From assembly GCA_963712955.1 (NCBI GenBank), contig CAVQKF010000011.1:496001-560000 (forward strand): a stretch of 64,000 bases of DNA, read 5' to 3'. A program made the position numbers and the translations under genes. The notes under the pieces are model-generated. The model saw only the letters and a list, made by a program, of their open reading frames with translations. It ran no database searches and was not told where the DNA came from. Positions 27,479-36,566 of the stretch are shown here, piece by piece. The stretch is from DATFVJ01 sp963712955 (GTDB lineage Bacteria > Actinomycetota > Actinomycetes > Streptosporangiales > Streptosporangiaceae). Numbering within the stretch: the stretch's first letter is position 1; each line of letters starts with the position of its first letter.

Positions 27479-28281
27479 GTATCCTCCGATATGTTCCCCT
27501 TGGTGCGCGAGGCGGACAGCCCGATCTCCGGCCCGCTCGACCTCGGGCCACTCGCCTGATAAGCGCGGTTGCCCGTGCCCTTGCCGGGGTGCTGGTCGTC
27601 GGCCTGGCTGTGAGCGGGTGCTGGTCGGGAGGCCCGGCCACGCCGCGGCACGCGGCATCCGCACGGCAGCCCGCGACGCCGGCCTCGCCGTCGGCAGCGC
27701 CCGATACTCTCGGGAATCAGTTGCTCCGTCTGGGCGACCTGCCGACCGGTTTCATCGTCCGGCCGCTTGATCGCCGCAACCTCCCTTCGAACCTGACCGG
27801 ATGCCAGCGCCTGGAGAAGCTGTTGGGCAGCGGCACCGTGGTACACGAGCAGGTGGAGTTCTTCAGGTTTCCGATAGGGCCGTGGCTCGACGAGGCGGTC
27901 ATGATGCCAGTCGGGCGGACAGCCGGTGAGCTGACAGGCGAGCTCGCTAAGGCCCTTGCGGGATGTGACTCAGTCACCGTGACCGAGCAGGGATATCGCG
28001 TTCGCCTGGCGCTGGCCCCGGCGGCGGCCTCGCGCTCAGGCGGACAGACCCACGCCTACAGCGCCGTCGGCACGCTGCGCGGGATCCAGCTCAGCATAGA
28101 CATCGTGCTTGCCCAAGCCGGAGCGGTGATACTTCTTGTCACCAACACCTCCCTCGCCGTGCCGGTCGATGCTGCCCTGACCGCGAAGGTGGTCAGTGCC
28201 GCAGTGCGAAGAGCCGCCAGTGGAGACTATCCAGGGGTGTCGCAGCAGAACGCACGCCCGAAGATCAGCGCACGACCTTGA
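27475..28281 (+). CDS. Putative lipoprotein of unknown function
   Basis: About 268 residues. A hydrophobic segment (ALAGVLVVGLAV) ends in the lipobox VSGC near residue 48. A Pro/Ala/Ser-rich linker follows, then a folded domain of about 190 residues (LLRLGDLPTGFIVRPLDRRN ... LSIDIVLAQAGAVILLVTNT) resembling the sensor or PknH-like extracellular domains of actinomycete lipoproteins. I cannot assign a function. The GTG at 27475 gives a long Arg-rich n-region; a later internal start is possible. Confidence 0.7.
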   Translation: MSILRYVPLGARGGQPDLRPARPRATRLISAVARALAGVLVVGLAVSGCWSGGPATPRHAASARQPATPASPSAAPDTLGNQLLRLGDLPTGFIVRPLDRRNLPSNLTGCQRLEKLLGSGTVVHEQVEFFRFPIGPWLDEAVMMPVGRTAGELTGELAKALAGCDSVTVTEQGYRVRLALAPAAASRSGGQTHAYSAVGTLRGIQLSIDIVLAQAGAVILLVTNTSLAVPVDAALTAKVVSAAVRRAASGDYPGVSQQNARPKISARP

Positions 28282-28440
28282 CGTTGTCCTGGACGCGGAC
28301 CCAGCCTCAGCCGAGGCCGCCGAGGCCGCCGAGGCCGCCGAGGCCGCCGCACGGATTCTGGTGAGCGCCGCCTGCCGCCGCGTGTGACCTCACCCAGGCC
28401 CGAGCCACGCATCCCAGGGCACAGGTCCGACACGGGCCGC
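28282..28440. repeat. GAGGCCGCC tandem repeat downstream of lipoprotein
   Basis: Four to five copies of the 9-mer GAGGCCGCC at about 28313-28352 lie 30 nt after the lipoprotein stop. No gene is seen. Confidence 0.6.
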
Positions 28441-28655
28441 CTGGATCGTTGGAAAATCTGAGCAGCCCACCGGCCCGGCGCCTGCAGGCCAGCAACATAA
28501 CTTCCCCCCCGAAAACGTCACGGAAAACGGACATTTCGCCCGCTGGAACGACGTTTTCGGGGGGGAAGACGCAGGAACCCTGCCCGCACGCCACCAGTTC
28601 ACGGTCAGCGCCAAGCACACCCGGATCACGGGCCGCGTTCCGGTCAACGATCTAG
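28441..28655. repeat. Dispersed palindromic MITE-like element, copy C (inverted orientation)
   Basis: This copy lies opposite to copy B. The core arms are at about 28501-28519 and 28549-28568, and the outer end CGGTCAACGATCTAG (to 28655) matches copy B exactly. The other end (GGATCGTTGG near 28443) is partly eroded. The spacer, flanks and 5' GTGAACTGGTGGCGTGC segment align with copy B. Confidence 0.82.
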
Positions 28656-28775
28656 CTGGTTGTCGATTTCCTGTTGTGCCGTTCGTCGTCGGGGTAGGCG
28701 CGCGCGGTGCGCGCCCTCCGGGGAGACATCGTCGGCTCGGGGGCCGATCTCTCCTCGTCACGAGAGGAGTCGCAC

Positions 28776-29105
28776 ATGAGCAAGTTCCTGTACCTGTACC
28801 GTGGCCCGGCGACGCCGATGGAGGACTTCACGGCCGAGCAGTCTGCCGAGCAGACGCGGGCGTGGGGTGAATGGATGGGCCGCGCCGGGTCGGCGCTGGT
28901 TGACGCTGGCGCACCATTTGGCGCGCGCTCGGCCGTCCGTGACGACGGATCGGACACGGCACCGACTGACCAGAACGGCTACACGATCATCGAGGCTGAG
29001 GGCCTCGACGCCGCGCGTGCGCTGGCCGACGGCCACCCCTTCCTGTCCGAGGGCAAGGGGCGCTTCAGCATCGAGATCTTCGAACTCGCGCCGATGCCCA
29101 TGTAG
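28776..29105 (+). CDS. YCII-related domain protein
   Basis: A 109-residue protein (MSKFLYLYRGPATPMEDFTA ... DGHPFLSEGKGRFSIEIFEL) of the YCII-like ferredoxin-fold family often encoded beside ECF sigma factors; none is seen here. AGGAG precedes the ATG at 28776 by about 8 nt. Function unknown. Confidence 0.85.
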   Translation: MSKFLYLYRGPATPMEDFTAEQSAEQTRAWGEWMGRAGSALVDAGAPFGARSAVRDDGSDTAPTDQNGYTIIEAEGLDAARALADGHPFLSEGKGRFSIEIFELAPMPM

Positions 29106-29223
29106 ATGCCCGTGCAGCGGACACGGCCCTACGGCGGCCCGGACGGCTGAGCCACCCGGGCCGCCGTCCGGTGGGCAGGTGGGCAGGAAACCGCACCGGC
29201 CCGGGCGCGGGCCCCTGCGAAGC

Positions 29224-29379
29224 GTTATGGCCGCCGCCCCGGGGGGCGACCCCCCGGGATCCCCCTGCACCAGCGGTCGCCACATTCCGCGGCAGCCGTT
29301 ATGGCCGCCCCCCGGGGGGCGACCCCCCGGGATCCCCCCGCACCAGCGGTCGCCGCACCCGCGGCAGCCGTTATGCATT
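29224..29379. repeat. Two 74-bp direct repeats carrying CGCGGCAGCCGTTATGG motifs
   Basis: Copies start at 29224 and 29298 (GTTATGGCCGCC, a CCCGGGGGGCGACCCCCCGGG-type palindrome, then GCACCAGCGGTCGCC and GCGGCAGCC). A third GCGGCAGCCGTTATG start at 29361 is cut short. They lie upstream of the UvrD-like gene. Confidence 0.8.
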
Positions 29380-29449
29380 ATTCTTCTGCCGCACCATCGC
29401 TGGTGTGCCGCGCGGGGCCGCCACGAGAAAAGCCGCTATATTCGTCCGC

Positions 29450-31474
29450 ATGTTCGACATGTCGATGTTGCTCTCCCAGCTCAACGGCGAGCAACGCCGG
29501 GCCGCAACGCATGGGCCCGAGCCGCTGCTCGTGCTCGCCGGCGCAGGCACGGGAAAGACCTCCACGCTCGTCGCCCGGGTGGGCTGGCTGCAGGCCGGGG
29601 GTGTGGCGGCCGACCGGATCCTGCTGCTGACATTCACCCGCCGCGCCGCCGACGACATGGTCGGGCGCGTGGAGGGGGGTGTCGCAGCGGGCATGGGTGA
29701 GGCGGGCGGGCAGGTCTGGGGCGGCACGTTCCACGCCATCGCGCACCGGATCATCCGGGCGCACGCGGAGGCGTTCTCGCTGCCGCCCGCGTTCAGCCTC
29801 ATCGACCCCGCAGACACCGCGGACCTGCTCGACGCGCTGCGGGCCGAGGCCGGCCTGGCAGGCACACAGCGGCGCGCTCCGCGCGGGGTTGTCTGCGCCG
29901 ACATCTATACGCGCTGCGTCAACACCCAGCGGCCGGTGAAAGAGGTGGTCCTTGCCGGCTTTCCGTGGTGTGCCGACTTCACCGGCCAGCTTGGCGCGTT
30001 GTTCCGCTCCTTCGTGGCGCACAAGCGCGGTCACGGGCTCGTCGACTTCGACGACCTGCTGCTGCTCTGGCGGGCGGCGCTCACCGACCCGGCGGCCGGA
30101 CCTGCCCTTCGCGGCCTTTTCGACGCGGTGCTCGTGGACGAGTACCAGGACGTGAACACCGTGCAAGCCGACATCGTCCGGCTGCTCAAGCCCGACGGGC
30201 GCGGCCTGACCTGCGTCGGTGACGACGCGCAGGCGGTCTACGGTTTCCGCGGCGCCGACCCCGCGCACCTGCGAGCGCTCCGCGAGACCTTTCCGGACCT
30301 CGCGGTCCTCCGGCTGGCATGCAACTATCGCTCGCGTGACTGCATCCTCGCGCTCGCCAACGCGATCCGGCCGCAGGCGGGCGGGCTCGAGCTCACGCTG
30401 ACCGGTGATCGCGGCAGCGGACCAGCGCCACTGCTCGTGCGCTGCCACGACGAGGCCACCCAGGCGCGGGAAATCCGTGCCCGTGTCCTCGAGGCCCACG
30501 AGTCCGGGCTGGACCTGCGTGACCAGGCCGTGCTTGTTCGTTCGGCCCACCACACCGACGTGCTCGAGATCGAGCTCGCTGCCGCCCGCATTCCCTTCGT
30601 CAAGTACGGTGGCCTGCGCTTCACCGAGGCCGCTCACGTCAAGGACTTCCTCGCGGCCGCCCGGCTTGTCGCCAACCCGTCCGACGACCTCGCCTGGTTC
30701 CGGCTGCTCAGGCTGCACGATGGCATCGGCCCCGTGCACGCGCGCCGCATCATCGCCGAGCTCCGGCCGGGCGAGGCGGCGCCCGCGCACCGCTGGCCCG
30801 CCGCGCTTGCGACCGCGCCGAGCCGGTCCAGGCACGCCCTGGCCTCGACAGTCGGTGGCCTGCTTGAAGCCGCTGCGCTGCCGCGCACGGCCGAACGTGC
30901 CGCCGCCATCCTGGCCGCGCTTAACGCGCCGCTGCGGGCCCGCTATCCAGACGCCCCTGTGCGCATCGCCGATCTTCAGCGGCTGGCCGACGCGGCGGCG
31001 AGCAGGCCGTCACTTGAGGAGGCGCTCGTCGAGCTTGCACTCGACCCGCCCGCCGCCACCTCCGGCCTCGCCGGGCCGCCGCGGCTCGACGACGATTTCC
31101 TCGTCATCTCAACTGTCCACTCGGCCAAGGGCCTCGAATGGCCCGTCGTGCACCTGCCGCACCTGGTGGACGGCGCGGTCCCCTCCGACATGGCCCTTTC
31201 CACACCCGCCGGGCTCGCAGAAGAACAGCGCCTGTTCTATGTGGCCGTCACCCGCGCGCGCGACCAGCTTTTTCTTTACGCGCCGCTGCGGATGCACCAT
31301 TACAGGACGGCGCGCAGCGACAGGCACAGCTACGCACCGCTCAGCCGCTTCCTGCACGCGGCCGCCCTGGGGGTGTGCGACAGCGTGGACGCAGGCGCGG
31401 CGCGGCCGGTGATCCCCCGCACCAGCGCGCTCGCCGCGACCGTCGACGCCGCCCTCGACGCCCTGTGGACGTGA
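29450..31474 (+). CDS. UvrD/Rep-family ATP-dependent DNA helicase
   Basis: A 674-residue superfamily 1A helicase: Walker A GAGTGKTSTL (about residue 32), motif Ia LTFTRRAA, motif II DEYQDVN, motif III GDDAQAVYGFRGA, motif IV NYRS, motif V HSAKGLEW and motif VI VAVTRARDQL. It unwinds 3'-tailed DNA in repair or replication restart. The protein is slightly shorter than Rep/UvrD and lacks the nuclease domain of AddA. The ATG at 29450 was chosen because upstream frame is repeat DNA; ATGs at 29459 and 29465 are also possible. Confidence 0.92.
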   Translation: MFDMSMLLSQLNGEQRRAATHGPEPLLVLAGAGTGKTSTLVARVGWLQAGGVAADRILLLTFTRRAADDMVGRVEGGVAAGMGEAGGQVWGGTFHAIAHRIIRAHAEAFSLPPAFSLIDPADTADLLDALRAEAGLAGTQRRAPRGVVCADIYTRCVNTQRPVKEVVLAGFPWCADFTGQLGALFRSFVAHKRGHGLVDFDDLLLLWRAALTDPAAGPALRGLFDAVLVDEYQDVNTVQADIVRLLKPDGRGLTCVGDDAQAVYGFRGADPAHLRALRETFPDLAVLRLACNYRSRDCILALANAIRPQAGGLELTLTGDRGSGPAPLLVRCHDEATQAREIRARVLEAHESGLDLRDQAVLVRSAHHTDVLEIELAAARIPFVKYGGLRFTEAAHVKDFLAAARLVANPSDDLAWFRLLRLHDGIGPVHARRIIAELRPGEAAPAHRWPAALATAPSRSRHALASTVGGLLEAAALPRTAERAAAILAALNAPLRARYPDAPVRIADLQRLADAAASRPSLEEALVELALDPPAATSGLAGPPRLDDDFLVISTVHSAKGLEWPVVHLPHLVDGAVPSDMALSTPAGLAEEQRLFYVAVTRARDQLFLYAPLRMHHYRTARSDRHSYAPLSRFLHAAALGVCDSVDAGAARPVIPRTSALAATVDAALDALWT

Positions 31475-31580
31475 GCTGCCCGGGCAACGGCGCCCGAGCA
31501 CGGCCCGAGTCCAGCCATGCCACGCTGTGTCTAACCAGGTAGTGGTCCAGGTCCTGAGGGACGGCTGGAAGGGGAGCGGC

Positions 31581-32044
31581 ATGAGCGGCAGGACACTTCG
31601 GGGAGCGGTGCTCATCACCGGCTGCTCGTCAGGGATCGGCCGGGCAGCCGCGATCAGCCTGCGCGAGGCCGGGCTGCCCGTTTACGCCACGGCCAGGAGG
31701 GTCGAGACGCTCGAGGACCTCGCCGGCCGCGGCATCCATACCCTGCCACTCGACGTGACGACGAGACGTCCATGACGAAGGCGGTCGCCGCGGTCGAAGC
31801 CGACGCGGGCGCGATCCGCGTACTTATCAACAACGCCGGATACGGGCTGTATGGACCCGTGGAGCAGCAACCGATGGCCGAGATACGCCGGCAGTTCGAG
31901 ACGAACTTCTTCGGCCTGGTCCTGCTCACCGACGCAGTCTTCAACTACCCGACCCTCGCCGAGTCGTACAAGGTCGCCGCCCTCGACGCGACCAACAAGA
32001 TGCGCCAGATCGCGCGTCTGTCGGACTCAGCGCTAGGTGGGTGA
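31581..32044 (+). pseudogene. Chimeric remnant: SDR N-terminus joined to SthA C-terminus
   Basis: An ATG at 31581 after GGGGAG begins a normal SDR (GAVLITGCSSGIGRAAAISL). A missing base at about 31757-31768 (LDVT then DETSM in another frame) shifts to a frame with RVLINNAGYGLYGPVEQQ and RRQFETNFFGLVLLT. There the SDR stops abruptly and the frame continues DAVFNYPTLAESYKVAALDA and TNKM, the C-terminal end of a soluble pyridine-nucleotide transhydrogenase (SthA). The catalytic Tyr/Lys of the SDR and nearly all of SthA are missing, so a deletion has fused two neighbouring genes. Confidence 0.8.
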
Positions 32045-32321
32045 CACCGGTGCGACGTCCAGTGTCACCACACGCAGCCGTTCGGGATAAATGATCCTTA
32101 ACGGCTCACGCGGCGTGACACGCCATCCCGAGGTGAGCCCGTAGCCGCCAAGGTCACTGGTCCGCTGCACGGAGGCGGTCACGGCCCGCAACTTTGGCTC
32201 GTTGCTGTCCGTCCCCGCCATGGCGCAGTGCACCCTTGGCGCAGTGCCCGTGGCGGCCTAGCTTCTGCCGGCGTGCCGCTGCGTGCCTACAGCCCGCAGC
32301 TCAGGCAAAATAGGCCAAAGA

Positions 32322-32362
32322 CGACGAGGCCCCTCCATGTATGAGATGGAGGGGCCTCGTCG
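32322..32362 (-). terminator. Strong stem-loop after the large unknown gene
   Basis: A 17-bp perfect stem (CGACGAGGCCCCTCCAT at 32322-32338, complement at 32346-32362) has a 7-nt loop. It lies 35 nt past the minus-strand stop at 32398 and is followed by a T-rich stretch (CGTCTTTGG, CTATTTTG) on that strand. A good intrinsic terminator for the two-gene cassette. Confidence 0.85.
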
Positions 32363-32397
32363 AGTCCCGCCGCCCGGCAGGCCGATCACTCGGCCGG

Positions 32398-35300
32398 TCA
32401 GGCGGTGCCAGCCGACACAAGATCCCGAAATCGCGAGTGCCCCCGGTCGGCGGCGCCGTTGATGATTTCCTCCGCCAGGGCCTTGGTCCCTGGGTCCGGA
32501 CTGGCCAGGCCGGCAGCCAGAATGCGGCGCAGATACTCTTCCCGGGCGCTGAGCAGCCACGCATCGTCAGGTAGCTGCCTGACCCACTCGTTGAGGATGT
32601 CCACGCACAGCAGGGTACGGGCGGTAGCGATCTCAGCCAGGCGGCTCAATACGAGGATGTCGGGCTTCGCGTCACCGGTCAGCGTGATGACGCGCGCAAG
32701 CTGCCGCAACGACCAGGCATCGTCGAACCGTCCGCTCGCAAACCACTCGCCGAACCCGACGAGCTCGTCCCTGTCGGCGCTCGGAGAGGCTGTCGCCAGG
32801 CGTTCCTCCCACAACTCGGTGAGGCGCGCGAGGACGCCTGCGTCGGTGACGGTGGCGGGGCTGAGCAGGTTCCAGCCGATGAACTTGGTCATCTGCTCAC
32901 GTACGGCCGTGGATGCGCGCTTGTAGAAGCGGCCGATGAGCTGGTCGCCACCATCGAGGGTGATATCGCCGGCCCAGTACCGCGTGATCAGGTGATGGCC
33001 GAGCCGCACGTCCCGCGTGCTGACGCGTCCGTCGCTGGTCGCGGCGATCCGGTCGACCGCGAGCCGGTACTGATCGTTCAGCAGCGCGCAAACGTCCCGG
33101 CTGATCGGCCCGGGGACGTCGAGGTAGGCGCCCCAGGCCGCGTCCCGGAGCTCGCGGCCTTCCTCACCGGGCGGGAAGATGCGGTTTGTCGCGCTCGCGG
33201 CCCAGGCGCTGTCCAGACGGGCCAGCCGGTGGAACTCGGTGCCGTAGACGGCCCGCACCGCGAGCGAGGGTTCCGCATCAGGGTCGAGGTGACGGTCGAG
33301 GGCGAGGAAAACGTCAGCGAGGTCGGCGTCGCGATCGTGGCTGCGGACCCAAATGCCATAGGAGACGGCGGCGGTGAGGGCTTCCGCCCGCGCGCTGGCC
33401 CGCGCCTGGTCCGCTGTGATCGGGCCGTCGCTGCAGGCGGGAGCGTTTCTGCTCAACGTCGAGTCGATGATCTGCCATACGCGCTCACGTTCGCCGATCG
33501 GGATGACCGGAGGTACGCGATCCAAACCGGCCCGGAGCAGCAGGATCATCTCGCGGCGGCCGCCGCGCCAGTCGGGCTCTCCGGCCATGGGCAGGCCGGT
33601 TTCAGGGGCCGTGTCGTCCGACACCCATCGGCAGAGCCGGAGTATGGAGTCCCAGTCAAGGTCGGCGCCGCCCGCCGCCGCGGCATGCAGGCCGCTGAGG
33701 ATCTGCGCCACGTAAGGCTCTGGCAGGCCGGCGAAGCGGCCGGCCGCGGCCGAGAAGCGCAGCGGGCTGCCGCGGACCGCGCTGCCGAGTTCCTCAGCCA
33801 GGTCGAAGATGGTGGAGCCCACAGGCGTCACGGCCGGTGTGGGCACCGGCGCCGATGCGCTCGTGACGGCCGGCGTCACGGTTGGCGTCACGCCCGACGT
33901 CCTGATCGGTATCACGGTCGGACTCGCTGCCCCCGTCACGGGCGGTGTGGCGCTCGGCGGCCGGGTTTGCAGGAAGCCGATCGCCCTGTCGATGCTCCAC
34001 CCGGCCAGCCCGGTGGCGCCCAGCCCGGTGGCGCCCATCCCGGTGGCGCCCATCCCGGTGGCGCCCAGCCCGGTGGCGCCCAGCCCGGTGGCGCCCATCC
34101 CGGCGACGGCAAGCGCACCGGTGAAGTCCCTCATGAACCTGGACGTGGCTCGTGTCTGGTCTGCGGGCGCGGGTTCGCCGACCAGCCGCACGAGCTCGCC
34201 GTAAGAGTCCCGCGTCTGCTGCGGCAGGGCCGGTTCAAGCACACCGAGCCGGTCGCGGGTCCACTCGGCTGCCCAACGGTCGATCTGGTTCCCTGGTGGC
34301 TCCTCGCCGACCTGTGCGGCGTAAGTGGCGACCCAGCGGCCGACGTCCGGGCCCTGCTCGATCAGATTCAGTACCCGTTGCTGATCCTGGGCGCCGAGCG
34401 CGGCGAAATAGTCGTGGGCAAGGAGGATGAACTCGCGTTCGGTGAACGGGTCCCTGATCGCAGCAGCGTCCGTGAGCCGCCGGGCGACCTCCTTCAGGCA
34501 TGCGGCCCCGAACCGCCTCAGCAGGTGCAGTGCCAGACGGCGGAAGATCGGCCAATCCCGCGAGCCCAGGCGCCGCAGCGCATCCTCAACGTCAAGACGC
34601 CGGTCGCGGACCAACTGCTCGGCAGCGTCGCGCACCCCGCTGACCAAGGCGGTCTTCGCGTCCATGTCCGTATCCGCCAGGCCCTCCACGGCCGGCCGCC
34701 ACAGCGTCGACAGATCCTGCCGGCTCTCGATCATCGCGGGGCTGGCGGTGCGGGTGATCGCGTCGTCGAGCAGGTCGGCCATCGCCTCGAGCACGGCCGG
34801 CCCGGCTGCGGTCACCAGCGGCGGCAGGCAGGTCCGCAGGCTCTCGGCGTAATCCAAGGTTCCCATCCGTGTGCCCAGGCCGCCGGCGGCGCAGGGAACG
34901 ATCCCCTCGGGCGAAGGGGCAAAGCCCCAGAGCACCCGGGCAAGGCCGAGCGCGGAGGCGGGCATGCCGCCATCCACGAGGTGCAGGGCCAAGGCGCAGA
35001 ACCGCTGGGCCCCCACCGTCTCGTGCCCGCCTGCCAGGTCGCGGCTGATCCGCGGCAGGAGCTTGACGCTGTCGGCCGCGGGGACCTCAAGCGCCAGGTC
35101 CACAAGGCCCGCGTTCACCAACGGGTTCTCGGTCGCCGGAATGTCCATGGCGACCTCGACAGCCAGCGCGGGATCCTGGCCTGCGACGCGAACCAGGTAA
35201 CGCAGCGCCGGCCAATCCGGTAGCCATCCGGGGCCGTCCTCGCCCGCGACAGGCGCCGGAGGCTCGGTGAAGAACGCCTGGTTCCGCAACGGCCGTATCC

Positions 35301-36162
35301 AGGCCGGGCTCGTGAGCAGCGAAAAGAAGCGCTCCATCGTGACAGGATCCTGCGGGAACTCCTGCCGCAACTCGCTGGCGTGTTCGTCGCCCGGCCTCAC
35401 GGCTCGTGCAAGCGCGTCCAGTCGATCCACGCTCGCCAGGTAACGGGCCTCATGCTCCTCGAGCACCACATCCAGCATGTCCACCAGGCATCCGAAGGAG
35501 CGGCGAAACTCCTGATCCACAGGACGCGGCACCCCAGGCCCGCGCCAATATGCACGCGTATGCCACAGGCCCGCGTACCCCAGCCAGGCTTTCCCCGCGT
35601 CGCTGTCGCAGGCAATCCCCAGTGAGTCAAGCACCGCGCGGACTTCCAGCCGGTGAGCGTGTGCAGCCGAGGTGACGGCCGCCTCCTCATGCGGCCGCGG
35701 CACGCGCGCGTCAGGCGGCTGGAACACCGCCCGGATCAGGTCACCGAGCGCATGGACCAGCCGGCGGACGGCCTGCAGCACCGCCCCGGTCCGCCCGTGC
35801 GCTTCGGCTCCCGCTGTTGTGGCCTCCTCCGGCCGAGAGCTCGGCGCGTGCGTTCCTGGCGGTAGCAGGGCGGCGCGCATCGAGCTCTCAAGCTCACGCA
35901 CGAGGTGGCCGACCAGATGGGCATCAGAGGCCACCGGTGGATCGCCATCCATCAGGATGCACGCGTCATGGAAAGATGCCGCAGGCACCGGCCCGAGCCT
36001 TTCCAGCCGGTGCACGATCCTTGCCCGAAGTACCTCGTCGTCCGGCCCGTCACTCGCCGGAACAAGCGGCCGCGTGATCACACCGACTCCCCTCAGCACT
36101 CGGCGCATCCCAGCCGCCAGCGTAAGGGCTTCCGCGTCCTCAGCCGGCCCTCCCACGCCCAT
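32398..36162 (-). CDS. Large helical protein of unknown function (about 1254 aa)
   Basis: No catalytic motif, signal peptide or membrane segment is evident. The protein is Ala/Leu/Arg-rich and reads as continuous amphipathic helices, like an alpha-solenoid. The N-terminal part (PAASFHDACILMDGDPPVAS then HLVGHLVRELESS) and a W-rich stretch near residue 330 (RFFSLLTSPAWIRPLRNQAF) recall large uncharacterised actinobacterial proteins. A disordered linker near the middle contains six GATGL/GATGM repeats and a Thr-Pro-Val-rich stretch from a 15-bp minisatellite. The ATG at 36162 avoids overlap with the small upstream gene, 32 nt away; the reading frame is open to 36258. It ends in a strong terminator. 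Confidence 0.7.
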   Translation of the reverse strand: MGVGGPAEDAEALTLAAGMRRVLRGVGVITRPLVPASDGPDDEVLRARIVHRLERLGPVPAASFHDACILMDGDPPVASDAHLVGHLVRELESSMRAALLPPGTHAPSSRPEEATTAGAEAHGRTGAVLQAVRRLVHALGDLIRAVFQPPDARVPRPHEEAAVTSAAHAHRLEVRAVLDSLGIACDSDAGKAWLGYAGLWHTRAYWRGPGVPRPVDQEFRRSFGCLVDMLDVVLEEHEARYLASVDRLDALARAVRPGDEHASELRQEFPQDPVTMERFFSLLTSPAWIRPLRNQAFFTEPPAPVAGEDGPGWLPDWPALRYLVRVAGQDPALAVEVAMDIPATENPLVNAGLVDLALEVPAADSVKLLPRISRDLAGGHETVGAQRFCALALHLVDGGMPASALGLARVLWGFAPSPEGIVPCAAGGLGTRMGTLDYAESLRTCLPPLVTAAGPAVLEAMADLLDDAITRTASPAMIESRQDLSTLWRPAVEGLADTDMDAKTALVSGVRDAAEQLVRDRRLDVEDALRRLGSRDWPIFRRLALHLLRRFGAACLKEVARRLTDAAAIRDPFTEREFILLAHDYFAALGAQDQQRVLNLIEQGPDVGRWVATYAAQVGEEPPGNQIDRWAAEWTRDRLGVLEPALPQQTRDSYGELVRLVGEPAPADQTRATSRFMRDFTGALAVAGMGATGLGATGLGATGMGATGMGATGLGATGLAGWSIDRAIGFLQTRPPSATPPVTGAASPTVIPIRTSGVTPTVTPAVTSASAPVPTPAVTPVGSTIFDLAEELGSAVRGSPLRFSAAAGRFAGLPEPYVAQILSGLHAAAAGGADLDWDSILRLCRWVSDDTAPETGLPMAGEPDWRGGRREMILLLRAGLDRVPPVIPIGERERVWQIIDSTLSRNAPACSDGPITADQARASARAEALTAAVSYGIWVRSHDRDADLADVFLALDRHLDPDAEPSLAVRAVYGTEFHRLARLDSAWAASATNRIFPPGEEGRELRDAAWGAYLDVPGPISRDVCALLNDQYRLAVDRIAATSDGRVSTRDVRLGHHLITRYWAGDITLDGGDQLIGRFYKRASTAVREQMTKFIGWNLLSPATVTDAGVLARLTELWEERLATASPSADRDELVGFGEWFASGRFDDAWSLRQLARVITLTGDAKPDILVLSRLAEIATARTLLCVDILNEWVRQLPDDAWLLSAREEYLRRILAAGLASPDPGTKALAEEIINGAADRGHSRFRDLVSAGTA

Positions 36163-36194
36163 GCTCCGAATGGCGAAGCCTCGATACAGAGGTG

Positions 36195-36464
36195 TCACCA
36201 CGATGGGGAGTGCGGGACCGAGGCGGGCTGGATGAGGTTCGGGTCGAAGCGGTACCACCCGTCAGTGCTTCCGTGCCCGTTGTTCATGTACTCGACATGG
36301 CACACCCAGCCGTCGCCCGATCGCAGCCAGGCGCGCAGGATGCCGAACCGGCCGCGGCCGGCGATGGTGATCAGTACGGGCTTGAAGCACGGGCGGTACC
36401 TGCCGGTCTCTGGCCGCAGGTCTTCTTCTCGTGGCGGCGGTACTTCCTCGGCGTTCGGTGACAT
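36195..36464 (-). CDS. Small conserved-looking protein upstream of the large gene
   Basis: An 89-residue product (MSPNAEEVPPPREEDLRPET, then FKPVLITIAGRGRFGILRAW and WVCHVEYMNN, SDGWYRFDPNLIQPA). It is a compact beta-rich sequence with many Trp/Tyr, of a type seen in other actinomycetes but without known function. AGGA lies 8 nt before the ATG at 36464. It shares the strand and a 32-nt gap with the large gene, so the two form an operon. Confidence 0.7.
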   Translation of the reverse strand: MSPNAEEVPPPREEDLRPETGRYRPCFKPVLITIAGRGRFGILRAWLRSGDGWVCHVEYMNNGHGSTDGWYRFDPNLIQPASVPHSPSW

Positions 36465-36566
36465 CTCCACGTTCCTGCGAATAACTCGTATGTATGTTCG
36501 GATCATAACGCCCGGTGCCTGGCAGGCAAGAGGCCCCTGGGCGTGGCTACTGAGTAGGGTCAGATC

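Noticed and set aside
32033..32221. Possible 62-aa minus-strand protein
   Set aside because: Overlaps the SthA tail of the pseudogene and lacks any recognisable motif; the codon pattern is plausible but not enough to call.
32992..35223. 743-codon plus-strand frame across the large unknown gene
   Set aside because: Low-complexity antisense frame rich in Arg/Gly/Pro; the minus-strand gene has a ribosome-binding partner gene and a terminator.
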